From Mycobacterium sp. (lineage in GTDB: Bacteria > Actinomycetota > Actinomycetes > Mycobacteriales > Mycobacteriaceae), in assembly GCA_020438845.1 (NCBI GenBank), contig JAGQTV010000052.1:28395-92394 (forward strand): DNA of 64,000 bases, read 5' to 3'. Of the stretch, positions 41,640-50,412 are shown one piece after another (position 1 is the stretch's first letter; every line of letters starts with the position of its first letter). Under the pieces are notes generated by a model. The model saw only the letters and a list, made by a program, of their open reading frames with translations. It did not search any database and had not been told where the DNA came from. The translations under genes were made by a program, and so were the position numbers.

Positions 41640-43118
41640 ATGAAGCGAACACTGCTGGCGATGTGGGTCGCCCTTCTGATCGCCGTGCCGCTTGGCTGCA
41701 GTCAGTCCGCTGGCGTCACCGATTCTGCCGATCGGCAGAGGTTTGCAGTCGAGTTGAGCCGCGCGGTCACCACCGACTCGATGATGGGTCACTTGGCCAA
41801 ACTCCAGGAGATTGCCGACGCCAACGGCGGTACCCGCGCCGTCGGCACGCCCGGCTACGACGCAAGCGTGAACTACGTGGCCGAAACATTGCGCGCCAGG
41901 GGGTTCGACGTGCAGATGCCGGAGTTCCAGACCAAGGTGTTCGAAGCGGAGAAACCATCGCTGACGGTTGGCGGTGCGACCGTCCCATCCACCGCCCTGC
42001 AGTTCAGCGCAGGAACCCCCGCCGATGGCGTCACCGGCCCGTTGGTGGCTGCACCCGCTGACGAGACGCCCGGCTGCGCCCCGGTGGACTACCAGGGTCT
42101 GCCGGTCGCCGGCGCGGTCGTGCTCGTCGACCGTGGCAGCTGCCCGTTCCGGGCCAAAGAGACGATTGCGGCGAAATTGGGGGCGGTCGCTCTCGTCGTC
42201 GCCGACAATGTCGACGAGGAATACATTGGCGGAACATTAGGTGAACAGGGCGAGGTGACCATTCCGGTGCTCGGGATCAGTAAGGCCGACGGCGCGCGGC
42301 TGCGTGCCGCGGCCGGACCGGCGACGGTCACACTCAAGGCCACCACGGAGACGATCACCGCGCGTAACGTCATTGCACAGACCAAAACCGGATCGACGCA
42401 GAACGTGGTGATGACCGGTGGTCATCTCGACAGCGTCCCGGAGGGCCCGGGCATCAACGACAACGGCTCCGGAGTGGCCGCCATTCTGGAGACCGCCGTG
42501 CAACTCGGCAGCGCTGCACCGGTTCGCAACGCCGTGCGGTTCGCCTTCTGGGGTGCCGAGGAACTCGGCACGGTGGGGTCCACGAAATACCTCGAGTCAC
42601 TCGATGTCGAGCAGCTGAAGGACATCGCGCTGTATCTGAACTTCGACATGATCGGGTCACCCAACCCCGGCTATTTCGCCTACGACGGCGACCAGTCGGC
42701 CGACCTGGGACCAGACCAGAGCGTCCCGCGTGTGCCCGAGGGGTCGGCAGGTATCGAGCGCACTTTCGCCGCCTACCTGAAGGCCGCCGGAAAGACTCCC
42801 CAGGACGCCGGATTCGACGGCCGCTCGGACTACGACGGCTTCACCCTGGCCGGGATCCCATCCGGCGGCCTTTTCTCGGGTGCCGAGGAGAAGATGAGTC
42901 CCGAGCAGGCCAAGCTGTGGGGCGGGAAGGCCGAGATGCCGTTCGACCCGAACTATCACAAACCCACCGACACCCTCGATCACGTCGATCGGGACGCCCA
43001 GGGCATCAACGGTCGCGGGGTCGCGTACGGAGTCGGCTTTTACGCCCAGAGTCTCGACGGCCGCAACGGAATGCCGGCCCGCGAAGACCGAACGCGCCAC
43101 ATGCTCCCGAAGTCTTGA
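41640..43118 (+). CDS. lpqL: M28-family aminopeptidase lipoprotein LpqL
   Basis: 492 residues. The signal peptide ends in VPLGC with Cys20 as the lipidated residue. A protease-associated domain is about 115-250 (PVAGAVVLVDRGSCPFRAKE). The zinc peptidase domain has GGHLDSVPEGPGINDNGSG (His and Asp ligands), FAFWGAEELGTVGS (catalytic Glu) and HKPTDTLDHV with the last His. Mycobacterial LpqL (Rv0418) is a cell-envelope aminopeptidase. The related lpqM, next in M. tuberculosis, is absent here; repeats and a SulP gene follow instead. Confidence 0.92.
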   Translation: MKRTLLAMWVALLIAVPLGCSQSAGVTDSADRQRFAVELSRAVTTDSMMGHLAKLQEIADANGGTRAVGTPGYDASVNYVAETLRARGFDVQMPEFQTKVFEAEKPSLTVGGATVPSTALQFSAGTPADGVTGPLVAAPADETPGCAPVDYQGLPVAGAVVLVDRGSCPFRAKETIAAKLGAVALVVADNVDEEYIGGTLGEQGEVTIPVLGISKADGARLRAAAGPATVTLKATTETITARNVIAQTKTGSTQNVVMTGGHLDSVPEGPGINDNGSGVAAILETAVQLGSAAPVRNAVRFAFWGAEELGTVGSTKYLESLDVEQLKDIALYLNFDMIGSPNPGYFAYDGDQSADLGPDQSVPRVPEGSAGIERTFAAYLKAAGKTPQDAGFDGRSDYDGFTLAGIPSGGLFSGAEEKMSPEQAKLWGGKAEMPFDPNYHKPTDTLDHVDRDAQGINGRGVAYGVGFYAQSLDGRNGMPAREDRTRHMLPKS

Positions 43119-43222
43119 ATGGGTCCGGAGTCTGGATGGGGTCCGGAGTCTGGATGGGGCCCGGAGTCTGGATGGGTACGGAGTCTGGATGGGTACGGAG
43201 CCTTGATGGGTAAGGAGCCTTG
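43119..43222 (+). repeat. Six 17/18-bp tandem repeats, each with SD and start codon
   Basis: Units begin at 43119, 43136, 43154, 43172, 43189 and 43206 with lengths 17, 18, 18, 17, 17 and 17. Each reads ATGGG(G)TnCGGAGTCTGG or a close variant, so a GGAG sits 5 nt before the next ATG. The last unit, with AAGGAGCCTTG, supplies the ribosome site of sulP at 43223. The two final units code MGTEP and MGKEP mini-frames ending in TGATG overlaps. Confidence 0.95.
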
Positions 43223-43223
43223 A
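43119..43223 (+). CDS. 34-codon repeat-coded ORF bridging lpqL and sulP
   Basis: An ATG directly follows the lpqL stop (TGAATG) and opens a 34-codon frame across six tandem repeats. The first part codes MGPESGWGPESGWGPESGW, and the stop TGA at 43221-43223 overlaps the sulP ATG (TGATG). There is no known domain. Its likely importance is coupling translation across the gap and not the peptide itself. It could be untranslated. Confidence 0.4.
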   Translation: MGPESGWGPESGWGPESGWVRSLDGYGALMGKEP

Positions 43224-44905
43224 TGCGGCTCAACCTCAGTGCCGTCGCGCCGGGACTGGCCCAATTCAAGGGTTACCAGCCGTCTCAACTGCGGGGCGAC
43301 ATCATGGGTGGTCTCACCGTGGCTGCCTACCTGGTTCCGCAGGTGATGGCCTACGCCACCCTGGCCGGGCTGCCGCCCGTCGTTGGTTTGTGGGCCTCGG
43401 TGGTGCCGTTGGTGCTCTACGCGTTCTTCGGCACCTCCCGGACATTGTCAGCCGGGCCCGAGTCGACCACCGCGCTGATGACCGGGACTGCCATCGCGCC
43501 GCTCGCAGCGGGTGACCCCGCGACCCATGCCGGAATGGCAGCGATGTTGGCGCTGATGGTCGGCGCGATGTGCCTGTTCGCCGGTTTCATCAAACTCGGC
43601 TTCCTGTCGGACTTACTGTCCAAGCCGGTGCTGGTTGGCTATATGACCGGCCTGGCGGTCATCATGATCTGCAGCCAGCTGGGCAAGCTGACCGGCGCCC
43701 CGGTGGAGGGCGACGGGATCGTGGACCAGATCAAGTCGCTGGTTTCGGTGCGCGGTCAATTCCACACTCCCACCATCATCTTTTCGACAGCCGTGTTGGC
43801 CGTCCTGCTGATCTTTGCCAAAGTGATCCCGAAGTGGCCGGGGCCTCTGTTCGCGGTGCTGTTGGCTACCGCCGCAGTGGCCGCCTTCCACCTCGACGAT
43901 CTGGGCATCCAGACCATCGGCGCGGTGCCGGGTGGGCTGCCGGCGTTCGGGTTCGGCCATCTCACGGCGCACGCGGCCGACGTCGACAACCTGATGGCGG
44001 TGGCTGTCGGCGTCGCGATCGTGAGTTTTGCCGACACCGTGCTGACCGCCCGCTCGTTCGCTTCGCGGGATGGCAGCACGATCGACGCCAACGCCGAACT
44101 GCGTGCCATGGGTATCTACAACATGGGCGCGGCCCTCGGCCACGGGTTCCCGGTCAGCTCCAGCGCCAGCCGCACCGCGCTCGGATTCCTGGTCGGTGCC
44201 CGCAGCCAGTTCTACTCGATCGTGGCGATGGTCGTCGTGATCGTCATCATGCTCACCGCCCACAACGTGCTGGCGATGTTCCCCAAGGCGGCATTGGGCG
44301 CGCTGGTCGTGTATGCGGGCCTTCGGCTCGTCGAGATCCCCGAGTTCAAACGGCTCTACAAGTTCCGCCGCAGCGAGTTGATCCTGGCCTTGTTGACCGT
44401 CTTGGCCGTGCTTTTGCTCGGTGTCCTACTCGGCGTCATCGCCGCGGTCGGGCTCTCCATCCTGGACCTGCTGCGGCGCGTAGCCCGACCACACGACGGC
44501 ATCCTGGGCTTCGTGCCGGGTCTGGCTGGAATGCACGACATCGAGGACTACCCCGAGGCACACACCGAGCCGGGTCTGGTGGTCTACCGTTACGACGCTC
44601 CGCTGTTCTTCGCCAACTCCGACGATTTCGTCCGGCGCGCCCTGCAGGCCGTCGACGACAACCCGACCCCGGTGGAGTGGTTCATCCTCAACGCCGAAGC
44701 GAACGTCGACGTCGATTTGACGGGCCTTGATGCCCTCGAATTACTCCGGCAGTCGCTGAACCGGCGCGGCATCGTGTTCGGAATGGCCCGGGTCAAACAG
44801 GAGCTGCGTGATGCCATGGCGTCAGCCGGCATCCTGATCGACATCGGCGAGGACAACATGTACATGACGTTGCCCACTGCGCTGGAGGCCTACCGGGCCC
44901 GCTGA
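43223..44905 (+). CDS. SulP-family anion transporter with STAS domain
   Basis: 560 residues. The N-terminal part has about 11-12 hydrophobic helices with the SulP signature GGLTVAAYLVPQVMAYATLAG (quoted in part) and ESTTALMTG. A conserved central SSSASRTALGFLVGARSQ follows. The C-terminal STAS domain (about 440-560) has VVYRYDAPLFFANSDDF and the loop AEANVDVDLTGLDAL. SulP proteins carry sulfate, bicarbonate or dicarboxylates. Bicarbonate is a possibility given the dab operon in the same window, but the sequence does not decide. The ATG at 43223 follows AAGGAG by 5 nt. Convergent with the APC permease gene over 16 bp. Confidence 0.9.
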   Translation: MRLNLSAVAPGLAQFKGYQPSQLRGDIMGGLTVAAYLVPQVMAYATLAGLPPVVGLWASVVPLVLYAFFGTSRTLSAGPESTTALMTGTAIAPLAAGDPATHAGMAAMLALMVGAMCLFAGFIKLGFLSDLLSKPVLVGYMTGLAVIMICSQLGKLTGAPVEGDGIVDQIKSLVSVRGQFHTPTIIFSTAVLAVLLIFAKVIPKWPGPLFAVLLATAAVAAFHLDDLGIQTIGAVPGGLPAFGFGHLTAHAADVDNLMAVAVGVAIVSFADTVLTARSFASRDGSTIDANAELRAMGIYNMGAALGHGFPVSSSASRTALGFLVGARSQFYSIVAMVVVIVIMLTAHNVLAMFPKAALGALVVYAGLRLVEIPEFKRLYKFRRSELILALLTVLAVLLLGVLLGVIAAVGLSILDLLRRVARPHDGILGFVPGLAGMHDIEDYPEAHTEPGLVVYRYDAPLFFANSDDFVRRALQAVDDNPTPVEWFILNAEANVDVDLTGLDALELLRQSLNRRGIVFGMARVKQELRDAMASAGILIDIGEDNMYMTLPTALEAYRAR

Positions 44906-46125
44906 ACCTTCCGGGTGATCCCGTACACCGCGGCGCCGATGGCGACCACCGTGAGCCCAGCCGCCACGGAACCGTGCGGCAGCGTGAACGCCAGTAGCAG
45001 GCACCCGGCCAGGCCGGCGACCGGGATCAGTCGCGGGCGCACACCATCCTCCAGCGTCCACGCCGAAGCGTTGGCGATCCCGTAGTACAGCAGAACCGCG
45101 AACGACGAGAATCCGATGGCGCCCCGAATGTCGGCCACCGCGGCCACCGCGGCGACGACCACGCCCACCGCCAGCTCCGCATGCTGTGGCACCCCGGACC
45201 TCGGGTGAACCGCGGCGAGCGTCGCCGGCAGGTATCCATCGCGGGCCATCGACAGCGTGGTGCGCGAGACCCCGAGGATCAGCGACAGCAGCGATCCCAA
45301 TGCCGCCGCCACCGCGCCGGCCTGCACCACCGGCCCCAGACCCGTTCTGCCGCTGGCAAGCACCACCTCCGTCAGCGGAGCCGGCGCTGATGCCAGCCCG
45401 TCGGGTCCAACGCATGCGAGGGCAGCCACCGCGACCGTCGCGTACACCGCCAGGGTGATCGCCAGCGACATGCGCACCGCACGCGGAATGATCCGGGCCG
45501 GATCGCGCACCTCCTCGCCGAGGGTGGCAATGCGGGCGTAGCCGGCGAAGGCGAAGAACAGCAGGCCCGCCGCCTGCAGTACTCCCGTCGCCGTGCCGCC
45601 GGTCAGCGTGACCCGGGTGGGGTCTGCGCGGTCGGAGAAAGCCACCGCGACTACGACGGCCGTCAGCGCAGCGAGGACAACGGCGACGATGACCCGGCTC
45701 AGCAGCGCCGACTTCTGGATGCCGCGCAGGTTCACCGCAGTGAGGGCGAGCACCGCCACCACCGCGATGGCATGGGCGCCGGCCGGCCAGAGGTAGAGCC
45801 CGACGGTGAGCGCCATCGCTGCGCACGACGCCGTTTTGCCGACGACGAAGTTCCAACCGGCCAGATATCCCCAGAACGCGCCCAGGCGCTCGCGGCCGTA
45901 GACATACGTTCCCCCGGATTCGGGGTAGCGAGCGGCGAGCCGGGCCGAGGACGTGGCATTGCAATAGGCGACCAGAGCCGCGACGGCCAGGCCCACCAGC
46001 AACCCCGAACCGGCAGCAGCGGCAGCGGGACCCAGCGCAACGAAGATTCCGGCACCGATCATCGAGCCCAACCCGATGAAGACCGCGTCTGCGGTGCCCA
46101 GTCGGCGCTGCAGCGACGGTGTCAC
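44890..46125 (-). CDS. APC-family amino acid permease
   Basis: 411 residues with about 11-12 hydrophobic helices. The N-terminal motif DAVFIGLGSMIGAGIFVALG is the conserved substrate-binding helix 1 break (GSxxGxGIF) of the APC superfamily; RYPESGGTYVYGRE and the later GEEVRDPARIIPRAV are typical of the family. It likely takes up an amino acid, identity unknown. It starts at GTG 46125; the last 16 bp overlap the sulP 3' end. Confidence 0.88.
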   Translation of the reverse strand: MTPSLQRRLGTADAVFIGLGSMIGAGIFVALGPAAAAAGSGLLVGLAVAALVAYCNATSSARLAARYPESGGTYVYGRERLGAFWGYLAGWNFVVGKTASCAAMALTVGLYLWPAGAHAIAVVAVLALTAVNLRGIQKSALLSRVIVAVVLAALTAVVVAVAFSDRADPTRVTLTGGTATGVLQAAGLLFFAFAGYARIATLGEEVRDPARIIPRAVRMSLAITLAVYATVAVAALACVGPDGLASAPAPLTEVVLASGRTGLGPVVQAGAVAAALGSLLSLILGVSRTTLSMARDGYLPATLAAVHPRSGVPQHAELAVGVVVAAVAAVADIRGAIGFSSFAVLLYYGIANASAWTLEDGVRPRLIPVAGLAGCLLLAFTLPHGSVAAGLTVVAIGAAVYGITRKVQRAR

Positions 46126-46154
46126 CGCCGGTGGCTTCTTGCCGATTACCGGCG

Positions 46155-46415
46155 CTAGCTGCGCAGATTACGTATGACGCCGTACCCGAGGTAGCCGACG
46201 TAGCCCACAGCCCCCGCGATCGCATACTTACGGGTCTGTGGGACGACCAGACCCACTCCGATCGCCGTCTCGATACCGCCGTCGACGTAGACGTGCCGGC
46301 GGGTGTTCTTCGGGAAGGCGAGCTTTGTCATCGGCTCGTACCATTCGGGCCGGGCGAAGTGGGACAGGCCGGTTGCGGCCAGTGCCACGCCGATACCGGG
46401 AACGCGAAGCGACAT
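46155..46415 (-). CDS. Small DoxX-like membrane protein
   Basis: 86 residues with two or three hydrophobic segments: GIGVALAATGLSHF, GGIETAIGVGLVV and AIAGAVGYVGYLGYG. The pattern SHFARPEWYEPMTKLAFPKNTRRHVYVDGG (quoted only as SHFARPEWYEP) is common in short mycobacterial DoxX-like proteins. It lies 29 bp upstream of the permease gene in the same direction and 36 bp after the monooxygenase gene. Function unknown. Confidence 0.7.
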   Translation of the reverse strand: MSLRVPGIGVALAATGLSHFARPEWYEPMTKLAFPKNTRRHVYVDGGIETAIGVGLVVPQTRKYAIAGAVGYVGYLGYGVIRNLRS

Positions 46416-46451
46416 CGGGACAGCCTTTCGTCTCTGGGCAACCCGTTCAGA

Positions 46452-47939
46452 TTAGGCGAACTTGTAGTCGCTCAGCGGTGATTCGGATGCCTGCCGGATG
46501 GCGGCCTTGGCTGTCATCGGGCGCAGCAGTGTGGCCTCGCCGTGCGGGTTGAAGTAGTAGGACCGTGCGCTGGCGCACTGCCCGACCGTGAACACCGCGT
46601 CACCGACCAGTTCGGTCACCTCGTCCAGGAACCGGGAGTTGGCCTCCTCGGTGACTTCGAAGGTTCGGCCGCCCCGCCGCTTCACTTCGCGGAACAGCCG
46701 ATCCATGTGCCGCATCTGGTATTCCATGTTGTTGAAGAAGTTCAGCCCGATGAACGCGTATGGGCTGGCCAGACTGAGATAGTTCGGGAAATAGGGGATC
46801 GAGACGCCCTGGTAAGCCTGGAACCTGTTCTCCCGCCACCACTTTCCTAGATTGCGGCCCTTGCGGCCGATGATCTCGATGGCCGGGATGTTGGCCTCCC
46901 ACAAGTCGAAACCCGTGGCCAGAACCAGGGTGTCGATCTCGGTCCGAGTGCCGTCGTTGGCCACGATGGCGTGCGGTTCGATGTGATCGATGCCGCTGGC
47001 CTGCAAGTGCACGTTCGGCTTGGTGAAGGTGCGGTAGTAGCTGTTCGAGAACGTCGGACGCTTACAGCCCAGGTCGTAGGGCGGTGTCAGTTTCCGGCGC
47101 ACCTCCGGATCGCGGATCGTGAGAAACCGGTAGATCTTGGCCGCGTCTGCACCGCTGATGTCGAGCCGGCGGTAGAGAAATTTGTTCTGGTGCAGCACAA
47201 CGTAATTGAAGAATTCGTAGATCGCGTCGGTGACCGCCCGGACGGCCCGCTGGGTGATCGGGAGGCGAGCGAACAGCCGCCTGGCCCAGTCCGGATAGCC
47301 GAAGTCGATCTTGGGCACCACGTGGATCGCGGTGCGCTGGTAGACGGTCAGGTCGCCGGCCTTCTTGGCGAGTTCGGGAATGAGTTGCACGGCGGTCGCC
47401 CCGGTGCCGATCAGCCCTATCCGCTTGCCCGCCGGGTCGTAGCCGTCGTCCCAGGCAGTGGTGTGGATGACCTTGCCGTCAAAGTCGTGGATACCGGGAA
47501 TGTCCGGGGTGTGCGGTTGGGACAGGAATCCGGTGGCGGTGATCAGGTACTGCGAGCTGAGGGTGGTGCCGTCGGCCAGCGTCACCCGCCAAAGCTGTGC
47601 CTCTTCGTCCCAGCGGGCGCCCTCGACTGCCGTGTTGAACCGGATGTGGCGTCGGATGTCGTACTTGTCTGCCACGTCGTCGGCATACTGCTTGATCTCC
47701 GCGCCGGTGCAGAACAGTCTCGACCAGTTCGGGTTCGGCTCGAAGAAGTAGGAATAGGTGGTCGTGGGGACGTCGCAGGCCAGCCCTGGGTAGTGGTTGA
47801 CGTACCAGGTACCGCCCAGGTCGGCGAGCCGCTCAAGGAGAACGAAGTTCTCGAAACCCAGGCGCTTGAGCTGGATCGCCGTGCCGATGCCTCCGAAGCC
47901 GGCCCCGACGATGATCGCGTCGTACTGCTGCTCGGTCAT
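46452..47939 (-). CDS. Baeyer-Villiger-type flavin monooxygenase
   Basis: A 495-residue FAD/NADPH enzyme. There are two Rossmann motifs, IIVGAGFGGIGTA at the N-terminus and IGLIGTGATAVQLIPEL for NADPH. Between them is the BVMO fingerprint FDGKVIHTTAWDD (FxGxxxHxxxW). LATGF near the end is the usual FAD contact. Such enzymes insert oxygen into ketones or oxidise N/S atoms. Mycobacteria carry many paralogues (Rv3049c, Rv0892 and others), and the substrate cannot be assigned. No Shine-Dalgarno stands out. Confidence 0.88.
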   Translation of the reverse strand: MTEQQYDAIIVGAGFGGIGTAIQLKRLGFENFVLLERLADLGGTWYVNHYPGLACDVPTTTYSYFFEPNPNWSRLFCTGAEIKQYADDVADKYDIRRHIRFNTAVEGARWDEEAQLWRVTLADGTTLSSQYLITATGFLSQPHTPDIPGIHDFDGKVIHTTAWDDGYDPAGKRIGLIGTGATAVQLIPELAKKAGDLTVYQRTAIHVVPKIDFGYPDWARRLFARLPITQRAVRAVTDAIYEFFNYVVLHQNKFLYRRLDISGADAAKIYRFLTIRDPEVRRKLTPPYDLGCKRPTFSNSYYRTFTKPNVHLQASGIDHIEPHAIVANDGTRTEIDTLVLATGFDLWEANIPAIEIIGRKGRNLGKWWRENRFQAYQGVSIPYFPNYLSLASPYAFIGLNFFNNMEYQMRHMDRLFREVKRRGGRTFEVTEEANSRFLDEVTELVGDAVFTVGQCASARSYYFNPHGEATLLRPMTAKAAIRQASESPLSDYKFA

Positions 47940-47957
47940 GAATCGACGGTACCCGAC

Positions 47958-48581
47958 CTAGCTGGACAAACAGATCCTCAGCGCGGCCGCCACGGCGACT
48001 TCCGGGACGTTGAGGACTTTGGACCCTAAATCATGCCGGGCTCCGGTGACCTCGACGATCTCGACCGCTGCCGGGATCAGCGCGGCAGCGTCGCGCAGCT
48101 CCAGGATGCTGCCGAACGGATCGGAGGTGCCGTGGGTGAACACAGTAGGAATGGTGATCGCGGCGAAGTGCTCGGTGCGCAGTCGCTCGGGTTTACCCGG
48201 CGGGTGCAGCGGATAGGAGAACAGCGTGAGTCCGTCCACCTTTGAGTTGTCCGCTACCGCCGTCGACGTCAGCCGCCCGCCGTAGGAATGTCCGCCGGCG
48301 ATGACCGGACCGTCGACCAGGCCCCGGGCCACGGCGATGGCCTCGGTGATCCCGGCCTGGTCGGTGGCCGCGGACCCAGAGGGCGGGCCCTTCGGCCGGC
48401 GGCGCCGGTAAGGCAGGTTGTAGCGGACGGCCAGCCAACCGCGTCGGGCCCACTCGTCGCAGACGGCGACCAGCATCGGTGACTCCCTGCTGCCGCCGGC
48501 CCCGTGGGTGAGCACGACCACGCCCGCGGGGGTTCCAGCCGGTGCGTGGGCGACGCCTGCTATCGCCTCCAGTGGGGTCAT
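47958..48581 (-). CDS. Alpha/beta-hydrolase family protein, Rv0421c homologue
   Basis: 207 residues from ATG 48581, which overlaps the thiD stop (ATGA); this gives the Rv0421c length (about 209). The longer frame to 48650 is inside thiD. Motifs are VVLTHGAGGSRESP (oxyanion loop), VIAGGHSYGGRLTS with the nucleophile elbow GHSYGG, and THGTSDPFG plus a C-terminal GARHDL for the Asp/His. It belongs to the Tex30/KANL3-like hydrolases. The coupling to thiD is conserved, but no thiamine role is known. Confidence 0.82.
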   Translation of the reverse strand: MTPLEAIAGVAHAPAGTPAGVVVLTHGAGGSRESPMLVAVCDEWARRGWLAVRYNLPYRRRRPKGPPSGSAATDQAGITEAIAVARGLVDGPVIAGGHSYGGRLTSTAVADNSKVDGLTLFSYPLHPPGKPERLRTEHFAAITIPTVFTHGTSDPFGSILELRDAAALIPAAVEIVEVTGARHDLGSKVLNVPEVAVAAALRICLSS

Positions 48582-49426
48582 GCCTGCAACCGGAACAGCG
48601 CCGACACCGGACCATGCCCGCCGCCCAGTGGATAGGCCGCGCGCAGGCACTCGGTCACCCAGGCCTTGCCGAACGCCACCGCGTCGGGTATCTCATAACC
48701 GTGGGCCAGGGCACACGCTATGGCCGCCGCCAGGGTGTCCCCGGCCCCGTGGTCGTGGCCGGTGTCCACCCGCGGGGCATCGAAGGAGTGGAAGTCCGTG
48801 CCGTCGTAAAGCAGATCCGGGCTGTCCGGGGCCGAGCGCAGGTGGCCACCCTTGACCAGCGCCCATTGCGGGCCGAGATCGTGCAGGGCTCTGGCTGCGT
48901 CGCGTTGAGTCGCCGCGTCGACCACCTCGATGCCGACGAGCAGTCGCACCTCGTCGAGATTCGGGGTGACCAGACTGGCCAACGGGAACAACACGGTGCG
49001 CAGGGTTTCCAGTGCGTTGTCGTGCAGCAGTGGGTCCCCGTGCATGGACGCGCACACCGGGTCGACAACGAAAGGTACGGTCCCGGCAAGGCCCAGCGTG
49101 CGCCATGAGTGGGCAACGGTCTCGATGATCTGTGAGGATGCCAACATCCCGGTCTTGGCGGCGTGGAGGCCGATATCGGTGGCGACCGCATCGATCTGGC
49201 CGGCGATGACATCCACCGGGATTTCGTGAAAACCCTTGACGCCCAGTGAGTTCTGGACCGTCACTGCCGTCACTGCGACCAACGGGTGAACGCCCAGCAG
49301 GGAGAACGTCCGCAAGTCGGCCTGCAGCCCGGCCCCGCCGCCGGAATCCGACCCGGCGATGGTGAGCACTCGTACCGGGGTCCGGCCCGTCGGCGTCAGG
49401 GGCAAACTCAGGGGCAGCATCGTCAT
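48578..49426 (-). CDS. thiD: HMP/HMP-phosphate kinase ThiD
   Basis: 282 residues. It phosphorylates hydroxymethylpyrimidine and its monophosphate. Motifs: LTIAGSDSGGGAGLQADLRT (family start), VTAVTVQNS, VVDPVCASMHGDPLL, TPNLDEVRLL, KGGHL and DTGHDHGAGDTLAAAI with the catalytic-Asp GAGD. The ATG at 49426 lies 5 nt after AGGGAG; GTG 49432 would overlap this SD. It is preceded directly by a TPP riboswitch. In M. tuberculosis thiC is the upstream neighbour, but here the next gene upstream is xthA. Confidence 0.93.
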   Translation of the reverse strand: MTMLPLSLPLTPTGRTPVRVLTIAGSDSGGGAGLQADLRTFSLLGVHPLVAVTAVTVQNSLGVKGFHEIPVDVIAGQIDAVATDIGLHAAKTGMLASSQIIETVAHSWRTLGLAGTVPFVVDPVCASMHGDPLLHDNALETLRTVLFPLASLVTPNLDEVRLLVGIEVVDAATQRDAARALHDLGPQWALVKGGHLRSAPDSPDLLYDGTDFHSFDAPRVDTGHDHGAGDTLAAAIACALAHGYEIPDAVAFGKAWVTECLRAAYPLGGGHGPVSALFRLQA

Positions 49427-49430
49427 TCGC

Positions 49431-49520
49431 ACTCCCTACGTCGGCATTACCCGGTCAGGTTCTTACGGTCGGCGGCCCGATAGCCGTCCTCTCAGCACGC
49501 TGGTGCCTGCTCCCGTGTGG
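49431..49520 (-). promoter_or_regulatory. TPP riboswitch upstream of thiD
   Basis: On the minus strand the THI-box elements run CACACGGGAGCAGG (from about 49519), GCTGAGAGGACGG, then GAACCTGACCGGGTAATGCCG and GTAGGGAGTG ending near 49431. The AGGGAG used as the thiD ribosome site (49437-49432) is inside the 3' part of the aptamer, so TPP binding would block translation start directly. Confidence 0.9.
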
Positions 49521-49578
49521 GTCGCGTTCACGCTACCCGGTGCCGGCAGTGCTCACGGGCCGATCGAATCCAGGGCAC

Positions 49579-50397
49579 TCAATTCACGTCGATGAACAGC
49601 GGTGCATGGTCACTTGGTGACCCGATCCGGTTCTTTCCGGTCTTGCGTTCGTCACGCGCGATCTCGGCGTGGGCCACCCGCCGGGCCAGGGCCGGCGAAG
49701 CCAGGATGAAGTCGATCCGCATCCCCTGGCGCTTGGGGAAGCGAAGCTGGGTGTAGTCCCAGTAGGTAAAGGTGCCCGGTCCGGGGGCGTAAGGGCGCAC
49801 GACGTCGGCGTAGTCGCGCTCAATGGCCTGAAAAGCGCGGCGTTCCGGCTCGGTCACATGGGTGGCGCCACGGAACACCTCGACATCCCACACGTCCTCG
49901 TCGGTTGGCGCGATGTTCCAGTCCCCGACCAGGGCGATCTGGGCCCCTGGCTCTTTCCGCAGCCAAGATTCCGCTGTATTGTGAAGTGCGGCAAGCCATT
50001 CCAGTTTGTACTGGTAATGCGGGTCATTGATGGTGCGGCCGTTTGGCACGTACAGGCTCCACACCCGCACCCCGGCACAGGTGGCCCCGAGAGCGCGCGC
50101 CTCCGACCGGGCGCTGTCGCCGGCGCCCCAGGCGGGCTGCCCGTCGAAACCCACCTGAACGTCGTCGATTCCGACCCTGGAGGCCACGGCCACCCCGTTC
50201 CACTGGTCGTACCCGACATGCGCCACCTCGTACCCCGCGGCCAGGAACGCCATCGTCGGGAATTGGTCGTCCGAGCACTTGGTCTCCTGCATCGCCAGGA
50301 CGTCGACTTCCGCACGTTGCAGCCAGTCGACGACTCGATCCGCCCGAGCGCGAACGGAGTTCACGTTCCAGGTCGCGACTCTCAATTTTCCTGGCAT
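49579..50397 (-). CDS. xthA: Exodeoxyribonuclease III / AP endonuclease XthA
   Basis: A 272-residue member of the ExoIII family that cleaves abasic sites and removes 3' blocks in base excision repair. Motifs: LRVATWNVNSVRAR, LAMQETKCSDDQFP with the metal-binding Glu, YVPNGRTI, ALVGDWNIAPTDEDVWD with Asp/Asn and the C-terminal SDHAPLFIDVN with the catalytic His. It lies 15 bp downstream of def on the same strand; the Rv0428c acetyltransferase found between them in M. tuberculosis is absent. Confidence 0.93.
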   Translation of the reverse strand: MPGKLRVATWNVNSVRARADRVVDWLQRAEVDVLAMQETKCSDDQFPTMAFLAAGYEVAHVGYDQWNGVAVASRVGIDDVQVGFDGQPAWGAGDSARSEARALGATCAGVRVWSLYVPNGRTINDPHYQYKLEWLAALHNTAESWLRKEPGAQIALVGDWNIAPTDEDVWDVEVFRGATHVTEPERRAFQAIERDYADVVRPYAPGPGTFTYWDYTQLRFPKRQGMRIDFILASPALARRVAHAEIARDERKTGKNRIGSPSDHAPLFIDVN

Positions 50398-50412
50398 GGC
50401 GTCAGTCCCCTG

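Noticed and set aside
46971-48029. 352-codon open frame on the plus strand
   Set aside because: Antisense to the BVMO gene, which has clear FAD, NADPH and BVMO motifs.
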